Shown here piece by piece: positions 1-9,982 of a DNA stretch of 17,500 bases; position 1 is the first letter of the stretch; each line of letters begins with the position of its first letter. Below the pieces are notes generated by a model. It was given only the letters and a program-made list of their open reading frames with translations. It searched no databases and was not told the origin of the DNA. Source of the stretch: Salpingoeca rosetta (lineage: Eukaryota; Opisthokonta; Choanoflagellata; Craspedida; Salpingoecidae). Location of the stretch: assembly GCF_000188695.1 (NCBI RefSeq), contig NW_004754901.1, forward strand, positions 132,441-149,940. Reading direction: 5' to 3'. The position numbers were made by a program, and so were the translations under genes.

Positions 1-84
1 GTGCGTGTGTGTGTGTCAATTTTTCCACGTCTGTGAACTGTTGCTCATTTGAAACCCCTCCAACATGCACACACGCTCGCACAG

Positions 85-331
85 GTTGTGTACAAGTGGA
101 AAAACGCGTACGATTTGACAATCAAGCGCATGTTCATGATGGACGAGACGTTTGTGGACAACTGTCTCCCTGATGATTCCTTCTTTCGCGTCGTCTCCGT
201 CGAGGGAAAGGTACATTGCCTGTTTGCGCGCTGTTAACTGAATTCTCGCATGCTTCGCACGCCCTTGTCACTAGTGTTGACACCAACGCACATCCAAACC
301 ACACATCCAAACCACACACACACACACACAG

Positions 332-380
<49 letters not shown>

Positions 381-526
381 TTGCCCTCTCTCGGCCTCGC
401 CCATTGCTCACCTGTGCACGTGCGCACGGGTTTCATTGCCACGTATAGCCGATGGTACTCCACAGTGATTCCGTGAAGGAAAAGAAGTATTGGAGCACAG
501 CTGTCACTGCGACGGTAAAACGTTTC
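85..526 (+). other. C-terminal half of a PH domain (two exons)
   Basis: Exon 85–210 and the start of exon 449–629 join in phase 0. They encode a strand-rich segment (VVYKWKNAYDLTIKRMF, then SFFRVVSVEGKPMVLHSDS) followed by an amphipathic helix with the conserved Trp at visible residue 57 (KEKKYWSTAVTATVKRF). Late beta strands followed by a helix with one invariant Trp is the classic end of a pleckstrin-homology domain. The spacing resembles PH domains that follow DH domains in RhoGEFs. Such domains bind phosphoinositides or GTPases at membranes. The first strands and any DH domain lie outside the window. The acceptor at 447–448 keeps the frame; a nearby AG at 464–465 would not, because it puts TGA in phase 0. 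Confidence 0.7.
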
Positions 527-2414
527 AAGGAGACTGGCGAGTCCTCCGTCCAGCTGCGTCAGGCCTGGCTCAAGGAGAAGGCGTCACGCAAGAAGAAGGG
601 GCTTATGTCCCCAACCGGCGGCCACAAAGGTTTGTGTTGAGCCGTGTTATTTTGCATGTGTGTGTGTGTGTGCTTGAATGCATGGATTGATTGTTGCTGC
701 AAGGGAGCGAGAAGGAAGGGATGCCTTGCAGCATCCAGCGTTTTTGTTGCGGTTGAGTGTCTCACGTGTTTCATATTCCCCTTCCATTCATTCAACAGCC
801 AAACGGGGAAAGAAGATTGCAGCAAAGCTTCTCAAAGCGCCGCAGCGGCGCCGATCCCAAACTCTCGAACAAGTGGAAGCAAAACTGTAAGTTTTTGAAA
901 TCGCTTGAAATGTGTGCAAAGCCGTGTTTTCGGGTGTGCGCACACGTGAGACATACACGCATTATATGGATTTTCCTTCCACTTTCATTGTCACCCACGA
1001 TCTGACACATTCACAACTCTCGTCCCTCACCACGCTCTCCACTCCCACCACTCACTCACCACCATCCACTCAACACCAACCACCAACCACCAACCACCAT
1101 CAGACAAGCTGCGACCACCGCCATTGCGCTGCGGGCACACGCGGCCGAGGCATCCGAGCCCATGCACGTAGTTGACGTGTCCAAAGTCAAGGCGCGGCGC
1201 CTCACATCTGGTGGCGGCGTGCTGTCAGACTCCGAGCCAAACACACCGCTGCCGTCGACCCCCAATATGGGGCAGCGCGGCAACCGCACATCCGCGCTCA
1301 TGGAGATGACAGAGTCAGACACAGACGGGCAGGTGTCGAGCGCGCGGCCTTCGTTTGCACAGCAGAGCGCCGTGCTCGGCGCTGTGGCGGCTGACGACCA
1401 GCGGTTTTTCGTGTCTGTCACGTTTCCGGACAGCAGCCACACCACCGTTGTTGTGCAGCAGGGGCAGTCCATCACGTCCGTCTTCTCCAGAGCCCTGGTT
1501 CGTCGCGGCCTCAGCGTTAACGACCACCACCTCGTCACAGCAGGTGCGGCTTTGTCGCGTTTACTTGTTGTGTGTGTGTGTGCACGTGTGTGTGTGTGTG
1601 TGTGTACGTGTGTGTACGTGTGTGTGTGTGTGTGTGTGTGTTTGCTGGCGAAAAGCCCGTGACGCTTTTTGTAGTGCAACTGTAAGCTGGGCATTGATTG
1701 CATTCGCATTCACACTCACACAAACAAATACGCACATTCACCCACAACACTATCCCCCCCCCCTCACAACATCCATTCACACACAACACATCCAGATGGC
1801 ATTGAGATTGAGTGGGAGGCACAAGTGGGCGACACACTCCGCCGCTCGCAAGCCGTACGCGTTGTGCCTGGTCCTGCAACAACGCCAACACGCAGCCCAC
1901 GCAACCAGACAAAGAAGAAGAAGAAAATCAGCCTGGTAGGTTGTGAAGGTGGTCGTGTACAGTGTGTACGATGATGTGGCTGCGTACGACTGTTGACTGC
2001 GTAGATATGTGTATGTGCGTGTACGAGCGCGCGCGTGTGCATACATGCGCACACGTTCACCCCCTCACCTGCACTCACTCGCATTCACTCGCACTCGTAC
2101 TCTCTCTTCCAACGCTTTGCTGCACTCACCCGAACCCTTGCCGCTCAACCACCCACCCTCGTGCACAGGCAATGTCGGAGCAGTGGGAGTCCAAGTTCAG
2201 CACTGCCGGCGACTCTCTCCCTGGCGACGTGCTCCGTCAACAGCAACAACAACAACAGCAGGAGCAGCAGAAACAACCGTTGCCTGCACGCAAGCCCCGG
2301 CGGTCTTCCAGCCACATGTCTGTGCTGACACAGGACCTGCACGTGCCCCCGTACTCGTACACATCCCAGCAGCAGAGCGCGAGCACAACGTCCCTTGCTC
2401 CACTTGCCCAACAA

Positions 2415-2454
<40 letters not shown>

Positions 2455-3554
2455 CGCAACTACAGCAGCAACAAGAACGTGGCGCGTCGAAGGCAATGCT
2501 CACGACCAAGAAAAGGGCCGGGTCTGGCGAGTCGACCCGCGTTCCGTCGCTTGTGAGCATTCGCGGGCACACAGCCACCACCTCCACCAGCAGCATCAGC
2601 ATGGGCAGCAGCGGCAGCCGACCAACATCGAGTCAGCAGCAGTACCGCCGGCCACGCCGTGCAAGCAGCGCCATGTCTGTCATCAAGGAGACGTTTGTGG
2701 AACCGGAACACCGGCAACCACTACAGCACCAGCCGCAACAGCCACAACACCACATGTCGCAACACCACGACATGCAGCGACAACAACCGCAGCAACAGCG
2801 GCTGCGGACACGTGCAAGTGATGCTGCAATAATCACCGCCACCCGCTCGTCTTCTGGCGTGTTTGCATCGTCACACCTCCACCTTCTCTCGCAATCGCAT
2901 GAACACCAGTATCCGAGTACGCGTGCGAGTGTCGACAACGGCATCATCACCAGGGGGCCACCGCCAGCAATGGCACGAATGGCACAGGCGGCAACACAGC
3001 GCACCACCACCATCATGACGGCCACAGCAGCGACCACCACGACCACAACCACCACCACGACACCACCGGCACCAGCACCAGCACAGCACAGGACTGCAAA
3101 AGTGCTGTCATCATCGGGGCCGCTGCCGCTGCGACACGCGAGCTCGCCGGCGCTGCTTGACGATGACGACCGGGCCTCCTCCACGTCAAGTCTCTCTGAA
3201 CAGCTGTCCTCATTCTTCAAGGCAGTGCGCGTGGAGGACTTGGGGAAGAATCTTCCCATCCCCAAGAAACTCAGCAGAGAAGGGTCACGCGACAGCACGC
3301 TCAGCGCACGTGGACCCAACGCAGACGCAAGAACTGTGGATCATCAGCAACAACCGCATCAGCAACAGCAGCAGCAAGTACATCAACTGTTTCAACGCAA
3401 CAGCGCTTCGCAAGCCGCTGTCGGTGTCGTTAAGGCGAGGAGCTGTGTGCATGTGAACGGCAAAGACGCAACACTTGGTGGCATCTCACAGAGCAATTCC
3501 CTGGACGTGGAGCCGGGCGATGTTGCGATGGACACAAGCGGAGATGGCGATGGC

Positions 3555-3593
<39 letters not shown>

Positions 3594-6500
3594 GACGACG
3601 ACGAAGAATATGACGTTGGTCGCATGACAGAGCTGCTTCGTCGTTCCAGCGCCACCCCACCTGGTGGACGGCGCATATCCGTGCATGCAGGCAGCGACGG
3701 CACCGTGAGCGATGGCGAAGTGGTGGTGAAGCGCCACAGCTCTCTCTTCCACAATCACAATGAGTTGTCCGACAACGACGACGACGTTGATTACGACGAC
3801 TACGGATACGAGCTCGATGATGCCGATGATGATGATGATGATGATGACGACGACGAAGATGATGACAAAGTGTATCGCGATGGGATGTTTGGTCACGACG
3901 GTGTTGGTGGAGATGGCGATGAGTACACGGACAGTGTTGATGACGAGGCTGACGGCAGCGTCTCACCCCTCGACCGCCTCACCTCCAGCAGCAGCCACGT
4001 CGAGTGGGACCAGCGCGTCATGAACAAGTTGTACGGCGCACAAGCGGAAGCGTCATCCTCGCCATCGCTGCACCACCATGCCCACGGCACAGCGGGCAGG
4101 GGCATGAAGGGTGTGCATCGTGACCAGCTGCGCCAAGCCATCGACTGGACATCCAATGGGCTCGATACAGTGCTGGACATTCGATCCATCAGCGACAGCG
4201 GCAAGACAACCCCGTCAAGCACCCCCGGTGTTGGCTACGAGGAGGCTGTGCCGGCGGACATGGACGTGGTTGAGTTTGGCGGCGCCCGTGGCCGCACCGG
4301 CACACGCGCACAAGCACACAAACAGCGCCGCACCTCTCCCCTCAGTGTGGCGAGTGGTGGTGCTGGCAGAACACACGCACGCACACAAGCCGAGGGCGGC
4401 AATCATGATGATGGTGATCAAGATGGTGGTGAGGAGATGGCTGGAATGGTTGAAGCCACGGAACTGCGTGTGCACGCTCACGACAGCGATGAGGAAGAGG
4501 CAGCGATGGTTGGCATCCAGGCCGCGATTGAGGCAGCGGAAGGCTGTGGCGACGGCAGTGACAATGGCGGCTATGGCTACGATGACGATGATGATGATGA
4601 TGACGATGAGGAGGAAGATCTTGACGCAATCAACGCCAGCTACCTCCACATCGAATCGAACGACGACGGCGAGAGTGACGCTGGTGATGCTGACGATGCT
4701 GATGGTGTGAGTGATGGCAGGTTGCAGCTTGTTGGGCGCCAGGAAGCAAGTGGCCCGGCAGCACGCCGTCGCGTGCAGGAATTGCGTGCGTGCTTGCAGG
4801 CAGACATGGACGATTACGAGACCATGCTGCTGGAGGACAGGCAGGCCATTCTTGACACGACGGCAACGAAAGCCAACGCCAGTCATGCGGACAGCAATGA
4901 CAGGAAGCCGCGGCACCAGCAGGAGCAGCAGCAGTACACGGCTAGCCATGACAATGACGAGGATAGCAGCACACGCGGCGGTGGCAGCCGCAACCCGGGC
5001 AGAGGGAGCGACAACGAAGACGCGCCCGCTGTGGAAGGTGCTATCACCACGTCCACTGCCCTGGCGCTGCTTGCAGGCAATGCAGCTGCAGCTTACGAGG
5101 AAGCGCGTGATAGCGGACGGCCGTCTGTTGATCTGACATGTATGACGGGATCTGAGCAGAACTTGTTTCTGTCGCCGCGCTCACGTCGGCGTGCCTCTGC
5201 CCAGCGCCGCGAGGTCAACGTCAGCAACGACGACGATGGCAGTGACGGTGATGTGGACGGTTCCAGCATGCGCGCAGGTGGTGATGGGAACACGACGACT
5301 TCCGCCACGGGTGGGGAGGACAGCGAGGGCTTGGCGTTTTCCTTCACACAGAGCGATATTCGCAAGTACAGCGATGACACTGCTGCCACCGCCCCGCAGC
5401 AGCAGCCATCAAGTACCAGTGAGGGCCAGCAGGAATCGCCGTCGTTGCTGGATGTGCGGGAGCGCGTGTCAACACCGTCGTATCACGGTCACCGCCAGCG
5501 GTCGAGGGAGGAGCTGGCACGCCGCATCTCTGAGGAACTCATGGACGAAAAATCCATTGCCGGGTTGCTTGCAAGCAAACAACAACAACAACAACAACAA
5601 CAGCAGCAGCAGCATGGTGAAGAGATCGCAGCTGTGGCAGGATCCGGTGTGCAGAGCCAACAGCGGCTGCAGCGTATGTTTGGCGATGTGTCGGCAGCAA
5701 CGGCAGTCAAATCTTCAAAAGGCACAACCACAACCACGTTTGGTGCAACAACGACGACGACAACAACCACAAGTGCACGCGTAGCAGCTTCAGCAGCAGG
5801 CACAACTCAGCATGGCGGAAGCGGACGTGGGTTGCCCCATCCTCGACGAACAAAACCGAACGTCGCACCAAAGCCTGCGGCGCTGTTACGGTACGCGAAG
5901 CGAACCACGGCCCTCTGTGATGCATCTGCATCCAACAGCAGCAGCGATGCGGATGGAGCAGCCCATGCAACCGCATCGGAGGACGACGCAACCACCACGC
6001 CAACGATTGTTGAGACCACGGCTGACGACCACGGGTCGTTTGCACGGGGAGCAGGAGCAGCTGCTGCCGACTTGCTGCGCCGGGGTGACAGGCTCTTCGC
6101 CGGCACCAACTCTGCGACACTGTCTTCTGGTGATGACGGAAATTATGACGACGACAACGACGACGCTGAGGCTGAGGCTGACACGTTGGGCCAGCTGCTG
6201 TCAATGCACCGGTTGCCACACCGCAGACCAAGCACAGACGCATCAACAACGCTTTCGTCCGGTTATGAGGCAGACACGTCCGCAAACGCCACACGGCCCG
6301 TGTCCCTGGCCATGAGCGATGGATGCATGTCGCGGTTTGGTGGTGATGAGAGCAGCGATCCCTTGCCTGCAAGCACGCCATCCTCGCCCATGGCAGCGAT
6401 GATGCACGACGCACATGTTACGGACGAAACGACAGAAACAACAAGTGCAACGACAGAAACAGCGACATCAACAGCAGCAACAGCACCGCGAGCGCCGCTG

Positions 6501-9500
6501 CTGCGCCGCCACTTGTCCCGAGATACGTTTGAGGTACTGTCGCAAATCACGGATGCGCTCGACTCCCTGGTTGGCCGGGGCAGCGCCGTTGCTCGTGGTG
6601 AACGAAGAGCGTCAAGCGCACACGGGCGCAGCCACAGCATCACGACGCGTGACGATATGGCGCTGCGTACGGATGGCGGTGATGAGCAGCGGCCAGTGCA
6701 CCGCCACCGCCGCAGTCGCTCTGACATCACCGCCGGGCTCGCACTCAACCTGGCTGATGTGTACAGCCACGACGATGCGCTTGGCGAAGATGAGGATGAT
6801 GGCAACGTGACAGTCACGGAGGTGCTTGGCGCAAGCAGCGACACACCCGAGACGACAACACCAACACCATCGGCCGCCACGACAACAGCCGGACTGTCGT
6901 CGAGACTTGGGAGCGGCCCACCATCCCCAACACGCACACGGCGGCGATACCTCTCTCTCCGCCGGCGCACGCTCGAGAGCACCAGCAGCGACGCCACGTC
7001 GACAGGGATGATGACCAAGGGGCTGCCAACACGCGGCAGCGCAACAAGCGCAGGGTCTCCCCCGTGTGTCGGCGATGGTGGCAGCGGCAGCGGCGTGAGC
7101 ACGGGCTGTGAAGATGCCACTGACGGCGAGCGCACGCCCCGCAGCAGCGTTGACAGCACATGTGCGCAGGAGCATTCCGATGCGTCTGCATCCGACAATC
7201 AGCAGCAGCGGCAGCCGTCGCCACAGCGGTACAAGGGGCGACGGCGACAGAGCAACACAGCGTCAACAAACGACACCAGCAACAGCAACAGCACCAGCAG
7301 CAGTGGTGGTGGTGGTGGCTTCCTTCGGTTGCTGCGGTCTCCAACGCGCCGCAGGTCAAAGGGCAGTTCAGCTGCCAGTGGTGTTGGCGAGCAGGACGGG
7401 GGCGCCACAACGGACGGCACTGAGACGGAAACTGCAGACGAATGCGAGACCGTGCCAGTGCAACGCAGTGGAGACAAGACAGCGGCCAAGAAGCGAGGAA
7501 AGCGCACACCAAGCACGAGCAGCAATAGTGGCAGCGGTGGTCACAGGTGGTCCCTCATGTCGTTCCGGCGTGGTGGGCGCTCGAAGAACAACAGCGCCAG
7601 CAACAGCAAGGCGTCCACATCCAACTCCACGCCGTGTTCATCACCGATTCCTGAACTGCCAGAGGAGGCATCAGCGGCAGCAGAACCACGGTCATCTTCG
7701 CTGCGGACGAAGGCACGCACGGATGAAGGAGTGAAGGCAACCACATCCTCAACATCGCAATCTTCCGCGTCACCGTCAGCAACAACAACGACAACACCGA
7801 CAACCAGTGCTTCGCCGTCATCGGCGTCAGCGCCAACACCACCAACGCGCCGCGGTGGTCTTCGCTTGAGTCTCCGTCGCAAGTCCCCGACGTCATCTCC
7901 AACACGTGCCACTGCAGCCACGAGCAACACAGGCGAAAGCTCGAGCACAGCCAAGCCGCTCTCTGTGCGGGAGCAGATACAGATGCTGAATTCGCGGGCG
8001 GCGGACTCTGCGCCGTGCACGCGATCACCATCGCCGGCGAACGTGCAGCAGAACAGGGCACCGTCGCCGTCGCCGCTGGCACGCACCCCCGCCCACCACA
8101 CAGTCGCAAGGCCCAACCCGACATCGCCCACACCCCAGGCCACGACGGTGCCAATGGCAGCAGCAGCAACAGCAACAACGGCGACGGCATCTGACACCAG
8201 CACATCACCAGCAACACCCACAGCAGTGTCGCCCGTTGCTCCGTGCCAACAACCACAGCAGCAGCGGCAGCAGCAGCAGCAGCAGCAACAGCATTCGAGA
8301 AGGCCTCCGTCGCAGCAGCTTGAGCCCGTTCCCGCGTCCCGCATCATGGAGTTTATCCACATGTTCAACAAGGCCACAGCAGACAAAGTGGGCGGCAAGA
8401 CCACTAGCACGGACAACCACGCTGGTGCCAGCAGTGGTGATGTGCGCACGCGCGCTCAGAGTTTGGACATTGCATTCAGCACAGCCTCCCCAACAAAGCA
8501 TCACGCGAGCCATCAACAAGAACAACAACAAAACCAACAACTGCAAGAACAGCAGCAGCAAGAACAGCAGCAAACAACACGTGCTGCGCCATCTCCGGTG
8601 GCGCGCGCGGGAGTGCTGCATCAGACGGCAGAACGCGGCAGCCGTGAGAGCTTTTCGTTCTGGCGCATGCGTGAACGCCAGAGCCAGGAGCAGCTGAAGC
8701 TGGGCGAGGACCGCAGAAGTGGACGCAGCAGTCTCACCTCGGCCTCGCATGCTGTCGGTGGCAGTGGCAGTGGGAGGGCTGGTTTCAGCCTTCGTACCGA
8801 CAACGCTGCCAAGGCCCCGTCATCGGCAAGCGGTGTCGGCGAGAAGGCTGCGCACACCACCGCTGCTGTTGGTCACCTGCACAAGCAGGGCAGCACGGGC
8901 ATTCCCCACGCGGTGGAGCTTGATGCAGCCGAGCACGGTGCCATGACGTCCTCGAGTCAATCACAGCGCCCGCGCCATCATGGTGGAGACAGCGAGCATG
9001 TGCCACCAACAACATCGTCGTCATCGTCGTTGTCGTCCACAGCAGCGGCAGCAGCGGCGAATGTGCGGAGTCTTGCGCGTCAGTTTTCCAAGCGCTCACG
9101 CCAGGACGGCACCAGCGGGAGGGGGCGCCGCCTCTCGCCCGTACGCCGGCAACAGGTGCCTGCAGGCAACCACGCCCACAGCGGCAGCAGCAGCGCATCT
9201 CAACAGCACAAGGATAAGAGCAACGAAGGCAGTCAAGTACTGAAGCAAGTATCCAACACACGCATCCCTGTTCCATCATCCCCACCAACAGCGGCAGCAG
9301 TGACAAAGACAGACGACGACAAACCACGACGCGGTGCGTTGTTTACTTCTGAGTTAGCTTGCTCAGTTTGCTTGTGTGTCTGTGTGTGTGTGTGTGTGTG
9401 TGCATGTGTGTGCATGTGTGTGCGTGTGTGCATGTGTGTGTGTGTGTGTGTGTGTGTGGCCTGTTTCATGCACATCATAATGTGTATGTTGTCGCATGCT

Positions 9501-9982
9501 TGCAAGCATTGCACCTCACAATGATCGCATTTCTCACCATCGCCCATGTTCCTCCCCTCACTTTCCTTCGTACTCCTCATGCAGGGTCCAAGTTCTGTGC
9601 TGTCGCCCCACGCACAAGCACGACGGAAACACCCGCGCACGGGTTCTCCACCACGTCGCACGTTGGCCGCGGTGTGGCTGCATTCACGCAGTTGATCGAG
9701 GGCACAACTGGGGGCTCTCGCACACGCAGCAGTGGCAGCAGCTGCGGCAGCGGTGGTGTCACAGCACAGGTGACGCACCAGCAGCAGCCACCGCCGCACC
9801 ACCACGCGCCCAGCGGCGGCGGCGGCGGCGGTCGCGTCAACATGCGAATGAACAGGGTGCCGACGCCCAACAGCAAGGACTCGCACGACAGCAGCAGCGC
9901 TGGGGTGAAGGCGGCATCCTCGTCGCTCGCTTCATCCAAAGGGCTCAACTCGCCCAGCAGAACACCACGCCCCTCAGCATGA
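85..9982 (+). CDS. Giant PH + Raf-type RBD signalling protein with a long disordered tail (5'-partial)
   Basis: I built seven exons from splice sites: 85–210, 449–629, 799–886, 1104–1543, 1796–1935, 2169–9333 and 9585–9982. Each has a GT donor and AG acceptor. The phases (0, 1, 2, 1, 0, 1) join without a stop, and the total is 8,538 nt, or 2,845 residues plus TGA at 9980–9982. The beginning lies left of the window, since 1–84 is intron ending in an acceptor at 83–84. Visible residues 1–68 are the C-terminal part of a PH domain, about 90–130 is a Lys/Arg-rich helix-like linker, and 232–302 is a Raf-like Ras-binding domain. From about 320 onward the chain is low-complexity and probably disordered, with Q, T, H, D and S tracts and many Arg-Arg-x-Ser sites. 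A PH domain of RhoGEF type beside an RBD suggests a membrane-associated regulator or effector of small GTPases, but no catalytic DH domain is visible. I do not recognise a named orthologue. Exon structure is well supported; function is tentative. Confidence 0.85.
314..378 (+). repeat. (CA)n microsatellite in intron 211–448
   Basis: About 30 CA dinucleotides, broken once by GG at 331–332, fill the middle of the first complete intron of the giant gene. The repeat is CA on the coding strand, unlike introns 1544–1795 and 9334–9584 of the same gene, which carry GT. Confidence 0.95.
1402..1866 (+). other. Raf-type Ras-binding domain (RBD), split by intron 1544–1795
   Basis: Visible residues 232–302 form a ubiquitin-fold-like pattern. 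It starts with strand RFFVSVTFPDSSHTTVVVQQ, continues with a helix (GQSITSVFSRALVRRGLS), and after the intron ends in GIEIEWEAQVGDTLRRSQAVRVV. The order of strand, basic-hydrophobic hairpin, Gly-x-Ser/Thr-ϕ helix, Arg-Gly-Leu and acidic-Trp strand matches Raf, RGS12/14 and Tiam RBDs, and the 71-residue length is right for the family. RBDs bind GTP-loaded Ras-family proteins. The intron falls in the loop before the Trp strand and interrupts an Asp codon (phase 1). The family call rests on pattern; the GTPase partner cannot be read from it. Confidence 0.65.
1569..1641 (+). repeat. (GT)n microsatellite in intron 1544–1795
   Basis: A GT repeat interrupted by CA and AC steps starts about 25 bp after the donor that splits the RBD. 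A short CT/CA-rich stretch precedes the acceptor at 1794–1795. Read through, it gives the Val/Cys repeat of a spurious ORF. Confidence 0.95.
2289..2705 (+). repeat. Duplicated basic/Ser motif RxPRR[SA]SSxMSV
   Basis: Visible residues 366–385 (from 2289) read RKPRRSSSHMSVLTQDLHVP and residues 485–504 (from 2646) read RRPRRASSAMSVIKETFVEP. Nine of the first twelve positions are identical, the next is Leu/Ile, and a shared Pro lies seven residues further on. The copies are 119 residues apart and separated by Gln/Ser low complexity. The Arg-Arg-x-Ser core fits basophilic-kinase sites and 14-3-3-type ligands; that reading is inference. Confidence 0.75.
3558..3593 (+). repeat. Pure (CAT)12 tract coding twelve histidines, followed by acidic residues
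   Basis: Twelve consecutive CAT codons encode His and are followed directly by GAC GAC GAC GAA GAA. The run is uninterrupted at DNA level, unlike the mixed CAA/CAG glutamine tracts nearby, so it should be length-polymorphic. A His run beside an Asp/Glu run could bind divalent metals or respond to pH. Confidence 0.9.
6945..7892 (+). other. Cluster of four basic-hydrophobic boxes in the disordered tail
   Basis: Four short boxes stand out in the Ser/Thr-rich background: RYLSLRRR at 6945–6968, FLRLLRSPTRRRSK at 7320–7361, HRWSLMSFRRGGRSK at 7542–7586 and LRLSLRRKSPT at 7860–7892. Each mixes Leu/Phe/Trp with Arg/Lys and Ser-Pro or Thr-Pro sites; the first and last share LSLRR. Boxes of this type can bind acidic lipids and be released by phosphorylation, but no function is proven. 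Confidence 0.6.
7959..8384 (+). repeat. Pair of amphipathic I-x-M-[LF]-N motifs
   Basis: Visible residues 2256–2271 read LSVREQIQMLNSRAAD (7959–8006) and residues 2383–2397 read RIMEFIHMFNKATAD (8340–8384). Aligned over ten positions (IQMLNSRAAD and IHMFNKATAD), five are identical and Leu/Phe is conservative. Both would form short amphipathic helices inside an otherwise disordered region, which suggests duplicated binding sites for one partner. The partner is unknown. Confidence 0.6.
9373..9458 (+). repeat. (GT)n microsatellite in the last intron of the giant gene (9334–9584)
   Basis: GT repeats with GC/AT interruptions follow the GTGCGT donor at 9334. The intron frame stays open through the repeat until 9524, so intron retention would append about 63 mostly Cys/Val residues. 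Confidence 0.95.
9585..9982 (+). other. Terminal coding exon of the giant gene
   Basis: The acceptor is the CAG at 9582–9584. One base from the previous exon (9333) plus GG makes a Gly codon, creating the junction KPRRGSKFCAV. The exon encodes 132 residues ending RTPRPSA, with TGA at 9980–9982. It contains Gln, Pro, His and Gly stretches and ends in a Ser-rich basic tail with SPSRTPRP. It continues the disordered character of the preceding exon and has no recognisable domain. If the upstream intron were retained, the frame would instead run through a Val/Cys repeat to a stop at 9522–9524. Confidence 0.8.

Larger units (their letters stand above)
2169..9333 (+). other. 7.2-kb single exon coding a giant disordered low-complexity region
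   Basis: This exon has an acceptor at 2167–2168 and a donor at 9334–9335, and encodes visible residues 326–2714 without a stop. Composition is dominated by Ser, Thr, Gln, Ala, Asp, Gly and Arg. Homopolymer-like tracts lie at 2238–2261 (8 Gln), 2409–2453 (15 Gln), 3030–3062 (Thr), 3558–3593 (12 His), 3770–3875 and 4580–4620 (Asp/Glu), 5580–5612 (11 Gln), 5725–5772 (Thr), 8247–8292 and 8514–8577 (Gln-rich), and 9041–9061 (Ala). Islands that look helical rather than disordered occur near 3190–3270, 4760–4860, 5500–5570, 6505–6600, 7959–8006 and 8340–8384. Every other exon in the window is under 450 bp, so its size is exceptional here. In-frame codons before 2169, back to 1962, belong to the intron. 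Confidence 0.85.

Noticed and set aside
1056..1709. Minus-strand frame of 217 codons opposite the RBD exon
   Set aside because: It is antisense to a phase-consistent exon with a recognisable domain, and it includes a His-Thr run from the intronic GT repeat.
1962..2168. Upstream extension of the giant exon to an ATG at 1962
   Set aside because: This stretch lies in an intron. The donor at 1936 and acceptor at 2167–2168 are both in phase 0 and join the RBD exon to the large exon; reading straight on from 1935 meets TGA within 13 codons.
6263..7198. Antisense open frame of 311 codons and other long minus-strand frames under the giant exon
   Set aside because: They are shadows of a GC-rich, stop-poor repetitive exon, with no domain, no splice structure and composition mirroring the sense codons.
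9334..9524. Cys/Val-rich C-terminus of the giant protein
   Set aside because: It is read-through of the GT-repeat intron. The donor at 9334 and acceptor at 9584 restore the frame into a normal Ser/Pro-rich exon. It could exist only as a retained-intron form.
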